Source of the DNA: a bacterium
GTDB taxonomy: Bacteria; 4484-113; JAGGVC01
Direction: 5' to 3'
Length of the DNA: 64,000 nucleotides
NCBI GenBank assembly: GCA_039961635.1
Contig: JABRWB010000039.1
Location: 1-64,000 of the forward strand
Made by a program: the position numbers and the translations under genes. Shown here in pieces: positions 8,306-17,874 of the stretch; position 1 is the stretch's first letter, and every line of letters starts with the position of its first letter. The notes under the pieces are model-generated. The model did no database searches. It had not been told where the DNA came from and saw nothing but the letters and a program-made list of their open reading frames with translations.

Positions 8306-10774
8306 ATGACGGTAGAAGAATTAATCCGAAAATCCCACTCGGACCTCGAATTCGACGAGTTCCGCCGAAAACTGGCCGGATACGCCAAGAGCGCGCGCGC
8401 GAAATCACTACTCGAATCAGCGAAACCGGTGTTCGACAAAAAGCAAATCGAATTCCTGCTCGACCGGACGCAGGAGGCGCTTGAGTTTGTAAATTCGCGG
8501 CCGAATTTTTCCGGAATTTCATTTGGATTGGTGGGTGAAGTCGAAATCGTCGTTGCAAAAGCGCGTATCGGAGACATTATCCTTGCTGACGAGCTTAAAA
8601 TCCTTCGCGATTTTCTTGAAGTGTGCGGTGAGGTGGATGAATTCGCAAAAAAAATCAAGCCGGAAAGCCAGCCGAGGCTTTGCGACCTTTTGTTTCCGTG
8701 GGAAACGCTCGCCGCGCTTAATTACCGATTCCGTCAGGTGTTCACTTCAGAGGGCGAAATCAGAGATAGCGCCTCCCCTCTTTTGAGAAAGCTGCGAGGA
8801 CAACTGCACGATCAAGAACGCGTAATAACCAAACGCGTTGACGATCTTGTGACTCAATATCAACGCCAATACGGCGATGAGGTTCATCTGTCTCTTAGAC
8901 ACAACAGGTTTGTAATCGCACTCCCGCGGGGAGCACAGAGTGCGATTTCGGGAATTGTCGTGGATTTGTCGGGCGGCGGCGCGCAAGTGCTGGTCGAACC
9001 AGAATCCTTAATCGACCTAAACAACGCTCGTGTGCGATTATTTGTCGAAGAGGAAATCGAGGTACGACGCATTCTATTGGACTTTGCTCGCGAGGTCGCG
9101 GGATACTCATATCACATCGAAACGAATCTCGAAATACTCGCGGAGCTGGACGCGGTATTTGCACGCGCTTTATATGCCCGCCAATATAATTGCACTCGCC
9201 CCGCGATTTTTGGCCCAAATTTTCATTTAAAAAACGCTCGTCATCCGCTGATCGCGGGATTCGTGCCGGAAAACGTGCGTATGGAAGCGCCCTTTCGCGG
9301 CCTCGTAGTCAGCGGTGTGAACGCGGGCGGGAAAACGGTCTTGCTGAAACTAATCGGGCTTCACACTTTGATGGCAGCCATCGGTTCGTTCATTCCCGCA
9401 GACGAGGGAAGCTCCGTGCCCGAAGTCGGCGCAGTCTTCGCGGACATTGGGGACGATCAATCAATATCGCAGCAGCTATCGACGTTCACCAGCCATCTTC
9501 ATTTTCTTAAGGGTCTTGACGAGTGGCTGTACGGCGCGGATCCGGAAACGAATCTTCCTTATTGCAACAAACCCGCGCTGATACTCATGGACGAAATCGG
9601 AGGAGGCACCGAACCCACCGAAGGTGCAGCGCTGGCATACGGAGTAATCGCTTATTTAATAAAACAGCCTGCATTGCCGGTGCTGACCACGCATTACGAC
9701 CTGCTGAAGGGCATGGCCTATCGCCATACGGAAATTAAAAATATTTCGCTTGAGTTCGATGAAAAAACCCTCAAACCGACGTTCCGAGTAATTGAAAATC
9801 AGCCCGGCAAAAGCTTTGCTTTGGATATTGCCAGCACCTTCGGCGTAAATCAACAAATAATAGGAATCGCCAAATCCGTTTTGGACACAAAGGACAAGGT
9901 GATGGCGGACGCAATCCGACAGCTCGACGAGGCGCGCGTGGATGCCGAAAAGCGCGCGGTCGAAACGCGGAAACTCGAAGAGGAAAACCGCAGACTGAAA
10001 GAAGAGCTGAAAGCTCGTAAAGAGGAATTCGTCAAGGAAAGCAAGCGATGGAAAGCCGAAATAGAAAAACAAGCTGCGGAAATGATAGACGCGGCAAAAA
10101 AGTCTATCAAATCGAGGGTGAAACGCTCAAAAACTGCGTCGGAAGTGGCGCTCGTTCAGGAAGCTCACCGAATTGCGAAGAGCGTGGAGAAAAAACTGGA
10201 CGAACAAATCGAGGAAGCATATGAAGATCTCGATATTGAACGATTCGTCGTCGCAACGGCAGGCAGACCTTTGGTCGCAGGGGATGCGGTGCTTATCGCC
10301 GGAACGCGTACTCTGGGCAAAATACTTGAAGTGGACGAAACGAAAAAACGCGCGAACGTGGAAGTGAATAAAATCCGGGTAACGGCCAAGCTTGACGAAC
10401 TCTCCCTCATCGACTTGGGCGAATTCGAGGCTGCAAAAAAGCTTAAACAAAAAGCGAAAGACCCTGGGATGGACAGAAGAATCGTCGCCGCCTCGGCCGA
10501 AGTTACGAAAGAAGTGCTTGACCTGCACGGAAAGACGACCGAAGAATCGTTCGAGGCGCTTGAAATATTTCTCGACGCCGCAGTCCGTGCGGGATTAACG
10601 GAGGTGAGAATTATGCACGGCATCGGCACCGGCGCGTTGCGCAAATTCGTCGGCGACTACCTGCGCAAGCATTCGCAGGTCAGTCACGTCAGAAGCGCGC
10701 AGCCTTCCGAAGGCGGCGTAGGGGTAACCATAGCGGTGCTTGGACGGAAACGGGAAAGACTGGGCGCCGGATAG
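8306..10774 (+). CDS. mutS2: Endonuclease MutS2
   Basis: MutS2-family ATPase acting in suppression of recombination or rescue of collided ribosomes, depending on species. At 822 residues it is full length. The clamp/lever helices precede the ATPase, whose Walker A is GVNAGGKTVLL (about residue 337) with the Walker B region LILMDEIGGGTEPTEG. A long charged coiled coil follows (about 530-610). A C-terminal Smr nuclease domain carries DLHGKTTEE and MHGIGTGALR. The MutS mismatch-recognition domain I is absent, as expected for MutS2. The start is ATG at 8306, 70 bases after the preceding gene on the same strand. Confidence 0.95.
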   Translation: MTVEELIRKSHSDLEFDEFRRKLAGYAKSARAKSLLESAKPVFDKKQIEFLLDRTQEALEFVNSRPNFSGISFGLVGEVEIVVAKARIGDIILADELKILRDFLEVCGEVDEFAKKIKPESQPRLCDLLFPWETLAALNYRFRQVFTSEGEIRDSASPLLRKLRGQLHDQERVITKRVDDLVTQYQRQYGDEVHLSLRHNRFVIALPRGAQSAISGIVVDLSGGGAQVLVEPESLIDLNNARVRLFVEEEIEVRRILLDFAREVAGYSYHIETNLEILAELDAVFARALYARQYNCTRPAIFGPNFHLKNARHPLIAGFVPENVRMEAPFRGLVVSGVNAGGKTVLLKLIGLHTLMAAIGSFIPADEGSSVPEVGAVFADIGDDQSISQQLSTFTSHLHFLKGLDEWLYGADPETNLPYCNKPALILMDEIGGGTEPTEGAALAYGVIAYLIKQPALPVLTTHYDLLKGMAYRHTEIKNISLEFDEKTLKPTFRVIENQPGKSFALDIASTFGVNQQIIGIAKSVLDTKDKVMADAIRQLDEARVDAEKRAVETRKLEEENRRLKEELKARKEEFVKESKRWKAEIEKQAAEMIDAAKKSIKSRVKRSKTASEVALVQEAHRIAKSVEKKLDEQIEEAYEDLDIERFVVATAGRPLVAGDAVLIAGTRTLGKILEVDETKKRANVEVNKIRVTAKLDELSLIDLGEFEAAKKLKQKAKDPGMDRRIVAASAEVTKEVLDLHGKTTEESFEALEIFLDAAVRAGLTEVRIMHGIGTGALRKFVGDYLRKHSQVSHVRSAQPSEGGVGVTIAVLGRKRERLGAG

Positions 10775-10801
10775 CAAAATCGCGCCGCAATCAATACGAT
10801 A

Positions 10802-10830
10802 TTGAAACTTCCGCCTGCGATGGGTATAAT
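10802..10830 (+). promoter_or_regulatory. Promoter of tRNA-Leu
   Basis: TTGAAA (10802-10807), a 17-base spacer, then TATAAT (10825-10830). The predicted start is near 10837, eight bases before the mature tRNA 5' end. This is one of the closest matches to the sigma-70 consensus in the window. Confidence 0.85.
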
Positions 10831-10844
10831 TTTTTTCCCCAACT

Positions 10845-10927
10845 GCGGAAGTGGCGGAATGGCAGACGCGTCAGGTTGAGGGCCTGGTGACCGCAAGGTC
10901 GTAGGGGTTCAAGTCCCCTCTTCCGCA
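10845..10927 (+). tRNA. tRNA-Leu (anticodon GAG)
   Basis: Acceptor arm GCGGAAG pairs with CTTCCGC and the discriminator is A, as required for leucine. The anticodon stem TCAGG/CCTGG holds the loop TTGAGGG with anticodon GAG at 10878-10880. A long variable arm (GACCGCAAGGTC) marks a class II tRNA, and the T-arm contains GTTCAAG. CCA is not encoded. It reads CUC and CUU codons. Confidence 0.97.
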
Positions 10928-10947
10928 CTTGCATCCCGAAACGAACA

Positions 10948-10974
10948 CACGGCGGCGCCGTGAGCGCCGCCGTG
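10948..10974. terminator. Perfect 11-bp hairpin between tRNA-Leu and convergent PKD gene
   Basis: CACGGCGGCGC pairs with GCGCCGCCGTG around a five-base loop. It lies 20 bases after the tRNA and 12 bases from the stop of the convergent lipoprotein gene, so it can serve both. The downstream sequence is A/T-rich but has no continuous T run. Confidence 0.6.
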
Positions 10975-10986
10975 CATATTAACTTT

Positions 10987-13482
10987 CTAATTGACCCAAG
11001 CGTACTTGGCGCCGTACTTGTCACGCTGGCTCTGGTAATAAGCAATCGCGAGCTTGCCGTTGGGGGCGATGGCGATCGAGCAGTACTGGCCGACTCTGTT
11101 GTTTTCCGCGCCGCCGTTGTCCACGACGTCGGCATCCCAGAAGGTTCCAACCCGCCTGGCAACAACCAAATCCGAGTTGGATACATCGTTGAATGCCACC
11201 CATGGATTGCTGTTTTCGTCGTACACAAGCGAGTTGTACTGTCCCACGAAACCCTGGCTGCGCACGGTGACCGGCGCCCAATTCGTCCCTGTCCATTCCG
11301 CGTATTTTACGTCGTAGGTGGATTCCGCGAAATAAGACAAGCCAACCGTTCCGTTCGGAGCCAGCGCCACGGAAATGACGCCATGCCCCATATTGGTTCC
11401 CGTATCCACCACGGACTCACCCCACTGGTTGCCATCCCACCAGAAGCACTCAAACTGGGAATTTCCGTCGTACGCGAACACAAGCGGATTACCGAGCGAG
11501 TCGAAACCGAGACCCGCGCTCGTGCCATCGCTCAACACCGTGGACTCCGGCCCAAGCGATTCAAGACGCTCGTATCGCACTTCATACGGCAACCCCGGCT
11601 TTCTGTGGGCGATTCCCTTTGTGCCAACGGGCGATATTTCCAGTGTGAGTGCATTGCCGAGCATATCGCCTCGCAGCAATTCGGCGATGTTCCAAAACCC
11701 TCCGTACCGCGCTCCGAGCATTATCGCCTCACCGTCGGCCTGGTATGCAAGGACGGGGGTTCCGTCATTGTCGATTTCCAGGCTCGTAAACGATCCGATT
11801 ATGCCGCCGCTGGCGACCGTTTCAATATCCCAGCCGCTTGCATCTTTGGTGGCGTAGACGACCTCGAAGTTCGAAGAATCAATCTTAGCCTGATATGCAA
11901 CAGCAGGTGTACCGTCGGGCAAAAACTCAAGACTGGTAAAGGAACCAAGATTCCGTGTACCGCCGTATTCGATGAATTCGTACGACCAGGAACCGGGCTT
12001 GGGCTTTACGACATAGCCGAAAGGCATTTCGGCGAGTCCGTAGTCGTTCACGACCACGAGATTCCCAAAGTAGGTTCCCGGCACACCCAACTCGACCGTC
12101 GCGGTTGGTTCCCCGCTGATATATTGGTTGGGCGTTGCTCCGCCTCCGAAATCCCAACGGTAAACAAGCGTCGGACTTCCCGTTGCATGCGCCGAAAACG
12201 TCACCTGCTCCCTCGTAACACCTTCGTTGGGGGAAACATCTTGAATAGTCGGAGGAATGGCTACGGTGGAAATCGTTGTTTCCAGCGTGTCGCTGCCAAG
12301 GTCGTTGGTGACGGTTAGCCTTATCGGATACTCGCCGGGCAGCATCGCCAAAGTCACCAAGGGCGTCTCGCTTGATGAAAACCGCGGCGTAGCAGCATCG
12401 CCGAAATCCCATGCGTAGGTCAGCGGGGCGGTACCGGAAACAACCGCGTGGAAAGCAATTTTTTCTCCCACATTGCCGCCGGGCGGCGAAATAGAAATTA
12501 CACGCGGCGCAGATGGCCCGACAGACAGCTCGAACGGGAACGATGTTGCGCCATATTCGTTTGAAACCGAAACTATGCACTGATAAATGCCGCTATCCCC
12601 GAGAACCACGATCGGTTCGGCGACGAACGCTCCATTGGGATATGCACCACCGCCGAATTCCCATACGTAAGAATACGGCCTGGGACCAGCCGCTCTAACC
12701 TGAAATGTAACTGACTGCCCTTGATCACCTTCCAAAGGCGTCACTCCGAAAACCAAAGGTGGAATTTCCAGAGCAAAAAAATCGCTGGGCTCTCCTTCTT
12801 TTCCTCCCTCGTCCACAGGCGTCACGCGAATGCTGTCAAGAATCAATTCGGGAAACGGAACTTCAAACACCTTTGGCCAACCCGGAGTGCCGCTCAATAC
12901 CGGCGTTTCCAACATTTCGAAAATTGCGCCTTCGGGAATCAAAGATGTTTCCAGCAAGTAATGGTCAACCGAGTTGCCCCAACCGTCCACTATTCCTTGT
13001 ATGTCGCCAATTCCAACCTCACCGTCTCCGTCATAATCCAAAAACGCTTCCGCGGCGTCGTTGCCCAGCCCGTCGCCGGGTATCCCGCCGAAATATACGG
13101 CCAGCGGCGTAATGTCGCTCACACCCACTTCGCCACCCTGGTCAAAATCGCCCGGATTTACGTAGCTCCAGCGAATGATTTCCGCATCGGCGTCGATCGA
13201 TAGGTCAGTCACCTTGCCGATCGAGCCGGGAGGAACCGCCGATACTTTTTTATCCATGTCACCGAGGCGTTTCATCAACTCCTCGTGGAGCATTTTGTAA
13301 ACCTGTGGATCGACCGCAATCTGAACCGTGGAAGGCGCGACCGCACTTTGGGCATAGGTAGGTGGACTTCCCTTGCCTGCTCCCCTGCCGCAAGATGCGA
13401 AAATGCACAAAAAAATGATTCCTGACAAATACAATGCGTACACAGCCAAGCCGGTACGCCGGTTAAAACTCGCACCCCTCAT
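10987..13482 (-). CDS. PKD-repeat, dockerin-like lipoprotein with propeller repeats
   Basis: An exported lipoprotein of 831 residues. The signal sequence ends in the lipobox IFASC. A paired dockerin-like/EF-hand segment at about 105-170 carries two calcium-loop motifs (NPGDFDQGGEVGVSDI and DYDGDGEVGIGDI). At least three PKD domains follow at about 245-510, each with an (Y)xWDFG or YVWEFGGG core. The C-terminal third has repeats such as GSFTSLEIDNDGTPVLAYQ, like those of the gene at the left edge. The chosen start is ATG at 13482, with AAGGAGG eight bases upstream; an in-frame GTG at 13491 overlaps that site. Probably surface-anchored and involved in binding or assembly; no enzymatic motif is visible. 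Confidence 0.88.
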   Translation of the reverse strand: MRGASFNRRTGLAVYALYLSGIIFLCIFASCGRGAGKGSPPTYAQSAVAPSTVQIAVDPQVYKMLHEELMKRLGDMDKKVSAVPPGSIGKVTDLSIDADAEIIRWSYVNPGDFDQGGEVGVSDITPLAVYFGGIPGDGLGNDAAEAFLDYDGDGEVGIGDIQGIVDGWGNSVDHYLLETSLIPEGAIFEMLETPVLSGTPGWPKVFEVPFPELILDSIRVTPVDEGGKEGEPSDFFALEIPPLVFGVTPLEGDQGQSVTFQVRAAGPRPYSYVWEFGGGAYPNGAFVAEPIVVLGDSGIYQCIVSVSNEYGATSFPFELSVGPSAPRVISISPPGGNVGEKIAFHAVVSGTAPLTYAWDFGDAATPRFSSSETPLVTLAMLPGEYPIRLTVTNDLGSDTLETTISTVAIPPTIQDVSPNEGVTREQVTFSAHATGSPTLVYRWDFGGGATPNQYISGEPTATVELGVPGTYFGNLVVVNDYGLAEMPFGYVVKPKPGSWSYEFIEYGGTRNLGSFTSLEFLPDGTPAVAYQAKIDSSNFEVVYATKDASGWDIETVASGGIIGSFTSLEIDNDGTPVLAYQADGEAIMLGARYGGFWNIAELLRGDMLGNALTLEISPVGTKGIAHRKPGLPYEVRYERLESLGPESTVLSDGTSAGLGFDSLGNPLVFAYDGNSQFECFWWDGNQWGESVVDTGTNMGHGVISVALAPNGTVGLSYFAESTYDVKYAEWTGTNWAPVTVRSQGFVGQYNSLVYDENSNPWVAFNDVSNSDLVVARRVGTFWDADVVDNGGAENNRVGQYCSIAIAPNGKLAIAYYQSQRDKYGAKYAWVN

Positions 13483-13607
13483 GTACTGCACCTCCTTAGT
13501 CTACCGGGATGGATGCGAAATGGATGGACACGTAAAGGATAACACAAATCCGACCCAAACAATAGAGCAACCCAACGTTCGCATCATAATTTCCGAAGGT
13601 AATTCAT

Positions 13608-14507
13608 TCAATCGAACCGCGTTCTCAGCCACGCGCTCACCTGGTCGAGGATGAAGCTCGCCGCCAGGATGATCAGGAAGGCGGTCGAGGCCTCGCTGAA
13701 CCTGAACTGCTTGATGTACTGGTCGAGCATGAACCCGATGCCGCCCGCGCCCACGATTCCGATGATCATGCTCATCCGGATGTTCATATCCCACCTGTAA
13801 ATGGAAAGCGTGACCAGACGGGGCAGCACCTGCGGCAGCACGCCGTACCAGACGACCTGCACCGGGTGGGCGCCCACGGCTTCGACGGCTTCAACCTGGC
13901 CCTTGTCTATGTTCTCGATGGCTTCGCTGAAAAGCTGGCCGAGAGCGCCGACCGAGTGCAGGGCAAGCGCCAGCACTCCGGCGAACGGCCCCACGCCGAC
14001 GACGAGAACGAAAAGCAATGCCAGGAGTATCGGCGGAAAAGCACGGCTGACGCTGAAAAGGAACCGGACGGCGATGTAGACGGTGCGGGCGGCGGGCGAG
14101 CCCCGCATCAGGTTGTTGGCCCCCAGGAACGCCATCGGAAAGCACAGGAACAGCGCCAGGATGGTTCCGGCAAGCGAGATTTCGACGGTCAGCCACATGT
14201 CGGCGGCGAGCTTGCGCAGAAGCTCCGGCTCGAAACTGGGGCGGGCGATTTTGGCCAGCGCATTTCGCGTCATTTCGCTCATCCCCCAGACCTTCACGAA
14301 CTCGGATTTGCCGGTGGCGGGGTCGACGCGGGTTTCGGTGTGCTTAAAAAGATCCAGACTGAAATCAGTATCGATAAAGCTTTTTACGCAGATTGCGAGG
14401 CCGATCAGTACGAGAAAAGCGGCAAGCGATGCGCGGGCTGCGGCGTGCGGGCTGCGGGGAGTCCGGGAGGCGGATTCGGGCTTCGGATTGTCGGAAGGCG
14501 GCTGCAT
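13608..14507 (-). CDS. phnE: Phosphonate-type ABC transporter permease
   Basis: Integral membrane permease of a PhnCDE-type importer, 299 residues with about six membrane segments. It contains the cytoplasmic EAA-type loop (IENIDKGQVEAVEAVGAHPVQVVWYGVLPQVLP) that contacts the ATPase, and the family-typical MIIGIVGAGGIGF segment. Its start is directly adjacent to the phnC stop with no gap, so translation is coupled. A Pro/Ser-rich N-terminal tail of about 25 residues precedes the first helix. No C-P lyase or phosphonatase gene lies nearby, so the ligand (phosphonate, phosphite, phosphate or other) cannot be named from the window. Confidence 0.92.
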   Translation of the reverse strand: MQPPSDNPKPESASRTPRSPHAAARASLAAFLVLIGLAICVKSFIDTDFSLDLFKHTETRVDPATGKSEFVKVWGMSEMTRNALAKIARPSFEPELLRKLAADMWLTVEISLAGTILALFLCFPMAFLGANNLMRGSPAARTVYIAVRFLFSVSRAFPPILLALLFVLVVGVGPFAGVLALALHSVGALGQLFSEAIENIDKGQVEAVEAVGAHPVQVVWYGVLPQVLPRLVTLSIYRWDMNIRMSMIIGIVGAGGIGFMLDQYIKQFRFSEASTAFLIILAASFILDQVSAWLRTRFD

Positions 14508-15296
14508 CTAGTCCGAGTATTCCTCCCCGTAAATACGCTTCAGGACAGACATTTCGAGGCCAGAAACCGGGCCGTCGTAGACGACCAGGCCGGCGCGGAC
14601 GCCGATGACGCGCTCCGCCGCAAGCCGCACCAGATCCACCGCGTGCAGGTTGAGCAGCACGGTGCGGCCGTCCTCGCGGCAGATCTGCACAAGGTGCGCC
14701 AGCACCGAGCGGGCGATGACCGGATCGAGGTTGGACACCGGCTCGTCGGCCAGGATAAGCGGCGGATCCTGCACCAGCGCTCTTGCAATAGCCACTCTTT
14801 GCATTTGTCCGCCCGAAAGCTGGCTTGCGGGTTTCCACGCTTCGTTCGCCAGTCCAACCCTATCCAATGCCGCCAGCGCTTTGTCCGTTTCGTCGGCGGT
14901 GAACCGGAAAAAAAGCGATGGCGCAATCGGCTTGTATCCGAGCCGTCCGACGAGCGCATTTTGGAGCACCGTCAGGCGCGGGATCAGGTTGAAACTCTGG
15001 AACACCATCCCGACGCGCCTCCGGATAGCGCGTCCGCGGCTTCCCTTGTTGGATACGGCCTCGCCCAGCGTCTCGACCGAGCCGGACGTTGGCGCGATCA
15101 ACCCGTTGATGCACCGCAGGAGCGTGGACTTGCCGGCGCCGGAAGGGCCGATGACCGCGGCGATCTCGCCCTGCGGGACGGCGAAGCTAACTCCGCGCAG
15201 GGCCTCGGTCCCGTCGGGGAACCGCTTGGCGACGTCACGGCACAGAATTGCAGGCCCGGGCATCGTGCGAGATGGTAGCACGGGTTCAGAAGTCAT
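14508..15296 (-). CDS. phnC: Phosphonate-type ABC transporter ATPase
   Basis: ATP-binding subunit of the same importer. Walker A is GPSGAGKST, the signature is LSGGQMQRVAIARAL, and Walker B is LILADEPVSNLD; a family-typical NLIPRLTVLQNALVGRLG Q-loop segment is present. The length is 262 residues from ATG 15296. An internal ATG at 15263 (MPGPAIL) would start closer to where PhnC proteins normally begin and may be the real start; neither has a good ribosome binding site. Gene order on the minus strand is phnD, phnC, phnE. Confidence 0.93.
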   Translation of the reverse strand: MTSEPVLPSRTMPGPAILCRDVAKRFPDGTEALRGVSFAVPQGEIAAVIGPSGAGKSTLLRCINGLIAPTSGSVETLGEAVSNKGSRGRAIRRRVGMVFQSFNLIPRLTVLQNALVGRLGYKPIAPSLFFRFTADETDKALAALDRVGLANEAWKPASQLSGGQMQRVAIARALVQDPPLILADEPVSNLDPVIARSVLAHLVQICREDGRTVLLNLHAVDLVRLAAERVIGVRAGLVVYDGPVSGLEMSVLKRIYGEEYSD

Positions 15297-15340
15297 ATAG
15301 CAACGTACTGGCTTATAGCAGACCGGCCAAATTAGGCAAA

Positions 15341-16333
15341 CTACTTCCCCTTCCCCAGCTGCGCCTCGACGTCCAGGTCAAGCTCCGCCGCCATCTTGCG
15401 TACGACATCGTAGTCTGAATCCGAAGCCGGAAGCAGATCCTCGATTTCGTAAATATCGAAGATGATCTTTTTGCCTTCGCCGGAGTGCATCACCTCGACG
15501 AGCGCGCCGGTCAGCTTCTTCGCCCATTCGTCCGAGAGATACGTCGGCCCCGAAAGCACTACCGCGTCGCCGGGAATCGGGTCGGTCTTGGCTATGACGC
15601 GGGTTTCCTCCATCACCTTCGGGTTGATTTCCTTCGCGCGCTCGCGCGCGTCCACGTAGCATGCGCCGACGTCCACACTGCCCTGCAGTACGGAGATAAC
15701 CACGCTGTCGTGGCTGCCGGTGGCAACCGAATCGCCGAGGTCCTTGTCGGGGTCTATTCCCGCCGCCTTCAGCATCGCCCGCGGGTACAGGTAGCCGGAG
15801 GTCGAAGTCGGGTCAACCCATGCGAACCGCTTGCCCCGGCAGTCGGCGAGCGTCTGAATCGGGCTGTCGCTGCGCACGATGAGCTGGCCGTAGTAGTACG
15901 GCGTCCCCTTGCGCACGGCCTTGAGCGCGACGCGGGCTTGGTGGCGTTGGTTGGCGTAAATGTAAGCCAGCGGGGGAAGCCATCCCACCAGGCAGTCGCC
16001 GGTGCCGAGAGCTTCGACCGCGGCGACGTAGTGCGGGAGGACGATGGACTCGACGGGAATGCCCAGCTTCGCGGAAAGCAGCGAGTCGAGCTTTTTCGTT
16101 CCTTCGATTATCGTGTCGGCCTCGTTCGAGGGCACGAACGCCATCTTGATTTTCACGGGTTCGGGCGGAGTGAGCGGAACGGGATGCGCGTCTGAAAGCT
16201 TGCCGGAAGTTTCGGATTGCGCGCCGGGCCCGCCCTGCCCGTCCGAATCGCCGCCGCCGCTCGGGCAGCCGGTAAAAAGCAAAGTAAAAACTACAGCGGC
16301 GAACAGCGCCCAAGCCGAACGAAATGAAGCCAT
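15341..16333 (-). CDS. phnD: Phosphate/phosphonate-type periplasmic-binding lipoprotein
   Basis: Substrate-binding component of the PhnCDE-type importer, 330 residues, anchored by the lipobox LFTGC. After a Gly/Ser/Asp-rich linker the PhnD fold begins with IKMAFVPSNEAD, continues with the ligand-pocket segment SPIQTLADCRGKRFAWVDPTSTSGYLYPRAM, and ends with the VISVLQGSVDVGACYVDA segment. The chosen start is ATG at 16333 with GGAGG five bases upstream; an in-frame TTG at 16345 overlaps that site. A TATAAT lies at 16358-16363 on the same strand. The gene is divergent from the antiporter at 16455. Confidence 0.92.
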   Translation of the reverse strand: MASFRSAWALFAAVVFTLLFTGCPSGGGDSDGQGGPGAQSETSGKLSDAHPVPLTPPEPVKIKMAFVPSNEADTIIEGTKKLDSLLSAKLGIPVESIVLPHYVAAVEALGTGDCLVGWLPPLAYIYANQRHQARVALKAVRKGTPYYYGQLIVRSDSPIQTLADCRGKRFAWVDPTSTSGYLYPRAMLKAAGIDPDKDLGDSVATGSHDSVVISVLQGSVDVGACYVDARERAKEINPKVMEETRVIAKTDPIPGDAVVLSGPTYLSDEWAKKLTGALVEVMHSGEGKKIIFDIYEIEDLLPASDSDYDVVRKMAAELDLDVEAQLGKGK

Positions 16334-16357
16334 CGAAGCCTCCAAAAAACCGCTCCC

Positions 16358-16363
16358 ATTATA
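16358..16363 (-). promoter_or_regulatory. -10 box of phnDCE
   Basis: Perfect TATAAT on the minus strand, giving a leader of roughly 20 bases that includes the GGAGG site of phnD. No clear -35 element is seen. Confidence 0.5.
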
Positions 16364-16454
16364 GCTGTGAAAGCGCAGTCATGGGTATTTGAGGACCTAT
16401 CTTTGCTACACTTCCCGCTGTTTTTGCGTCCGGCGGCGCATCCGATTCGGAAAA

Positions 16455-17867
16455 ATGAGCCATCTGCTTCAGCTTTTGTTGATGTTCGCCATCGTCGTTG
16501 TGGCGGCCAAGATGTCCGGCTGGCTGTCTCAACGCCTCGGGCAGCCCGCGGTGTTCGGCGAGATCCTCGTCGGGCTTGTTCTTGGGCCATCCCTACTTAA
16601 TTTCCTTGGATGGCCGATTTTTCTTCCGCATGGTTCGGCAGGACACGTTCTTGATCCGGCCGCGTCCGCGCTCACCTCGCCGCTGATGGGAACGCTTAAG
16701 GATCTGTCCGAAATCGGCGTAGTTTTCCTGATGTTTATGGCCGGTTTGGAAACGGATGTCGCCGAAATGCGGCGCGTCGGCCGCGTTGCATTTTGGGCGG
16801 CTGTAGGCGGAGTGATTGGCCCGATGGTGTTCGGATTTTTCACATCGGAGGGCTTTGCAATGCTCGGAATGGAAATCAACGTTTACGAAGCGGTCTTTAT
16901 CGGAACGATTTTGACCGCGACCTCCGTTTCCATTTCAGCACAGACTTTGATGGAGCTTGGCAAGCTGAAAAGCAAAGAAGGCACAACAATCCTCGGCGCA
17001 GCGGTTATCGACGACGTGATAGGAATTATTGTGCTTTCGTTCGTAATCGCCTTTAAGCCTGCTACCGAAGGCACGGCGTCAGCGGCGGACAACCTTGTAG
17101 ACCACGTCATGGCAGGGTTGGCCGCGACGGGGCTTGCCGAACCTGCGGCCGGAGTACTGAGAATCGCTATTCTGATTCTGTTTATGGCGCTTTTCTTTTT
17201 CGGGGCGATAGTGCTCGGACGGGCATACATCGGACGGATATTGAATTGGGCCGCGCAATCGAAAATTTCCGAAGGGCTTCTTGCGTCCGCAATCGTTATA
17301 GGATTGTTGTACGCCTGGTCCGCAGAGTTCATTGGCAGCGTCGCGGCGATTACCGGCGGATATTTGGCCGGTATTCTCGTCGCGCGAACCGAATATCACC
17401 AGACCGTCACGCAAAAGCTGCACAGCGTCACATACTCGCTGCTCGTACCGGTATTTTTCATCAGCATCGGGATGCAGGCGAACGTCAAACCCATCTTCGC
17501 CCCACTTGCCAAGCTTCTTTCGGGAGGTATGGATAACTCCCAGGTGATCGTGCTGTGGTTTACATTTGCGATAATCTTTATTGCGGTTTTCACCAAAGTG
17601 CTCGGCTGCATGGCGGGGGCAAAATGGTCGGGCTTCGACTGGCTTAGCAGCTATCGGGTCGGAGTCGGCATGATCAGCCGAGGCGAAGTTGGGCTAATCG
17701 TCGCCACGGTCGGATTGACCGCGGGCGTGATCAACCGGGACATATTCAGCATAATGGTATTGATGGTTTTGGTAACTACGCTCGTCACGCCGATTTGGCT
17801 CAAATCCGCTTTCAAGGGTGAAGCGAATCGGCACGGAGCGGATGCAGCTGCCGAACAAGGAGGCTAA
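16455..17867 (+). CDS. Cation:proton antiporter, CPA2 family
   Basis: A 470-residue inner-membrane protein with about 12 hydrophobic segments, typical of the KefB/NapA-type Na+ or K+/H+ antiporter domain. Diagnostic stretches are QPAVFGEILVGLVLGPSLL near the N-terminus, the conserved acidic pair in GAAVIDDVIGIIVLSF, and the late GMISRGEVGLIVA motif. There is no C-terminal RCK/TrkA domain. The ATG at 16455 begins directly before the first membrane helix; an upstream in-frame TTG would add an unlikely Arg/Cys-rich tail. It is followed after seven bases by a PII-like gene, so the two form an operon. Confidence 0.92.
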   Translation: MSHLLQLLLMFAIVVVAAKMSGWLSQRLGQPAVFGEILVGLVLGPSLLNFLGWPIFLPHGSAGHVLDPAASALTSPLMGTLKDLSEIGVVFLMFMAGLETDVAEMRRVGRVAFWAAVGGVIGPMVFGFFTSEGFAMLGMEINVYEAVFIGTILTATSVSISAQTLMELGKLKSKEGTTILGAAVIDDVIGIIVLSFVIAFKPATEGTASAADNLVDHVMAGLAATGLAEPAAGVLRIAILILFMALFFFGAIVLGRAYIGRILNWAAQSKISEGLLASAIVIGLLYAWSAEFIGSVAAITGGYLAGILVARTEYHQTVTQKLHSVTYSLLVPVFFISIGMQANVKPIFAPLAKLLSGGMDNSQVIVLWFTFAIIFIAVFTKVLGCMAGAKWSGFDWLSSYRVGVGMISRGEVGLIVATVGLTAGVINRDIFSIMVLMVLVTTLVTPIWLKSAFKGEANRHGADAAAEQGG

Positions 17868-17874
17868 ACAAACA

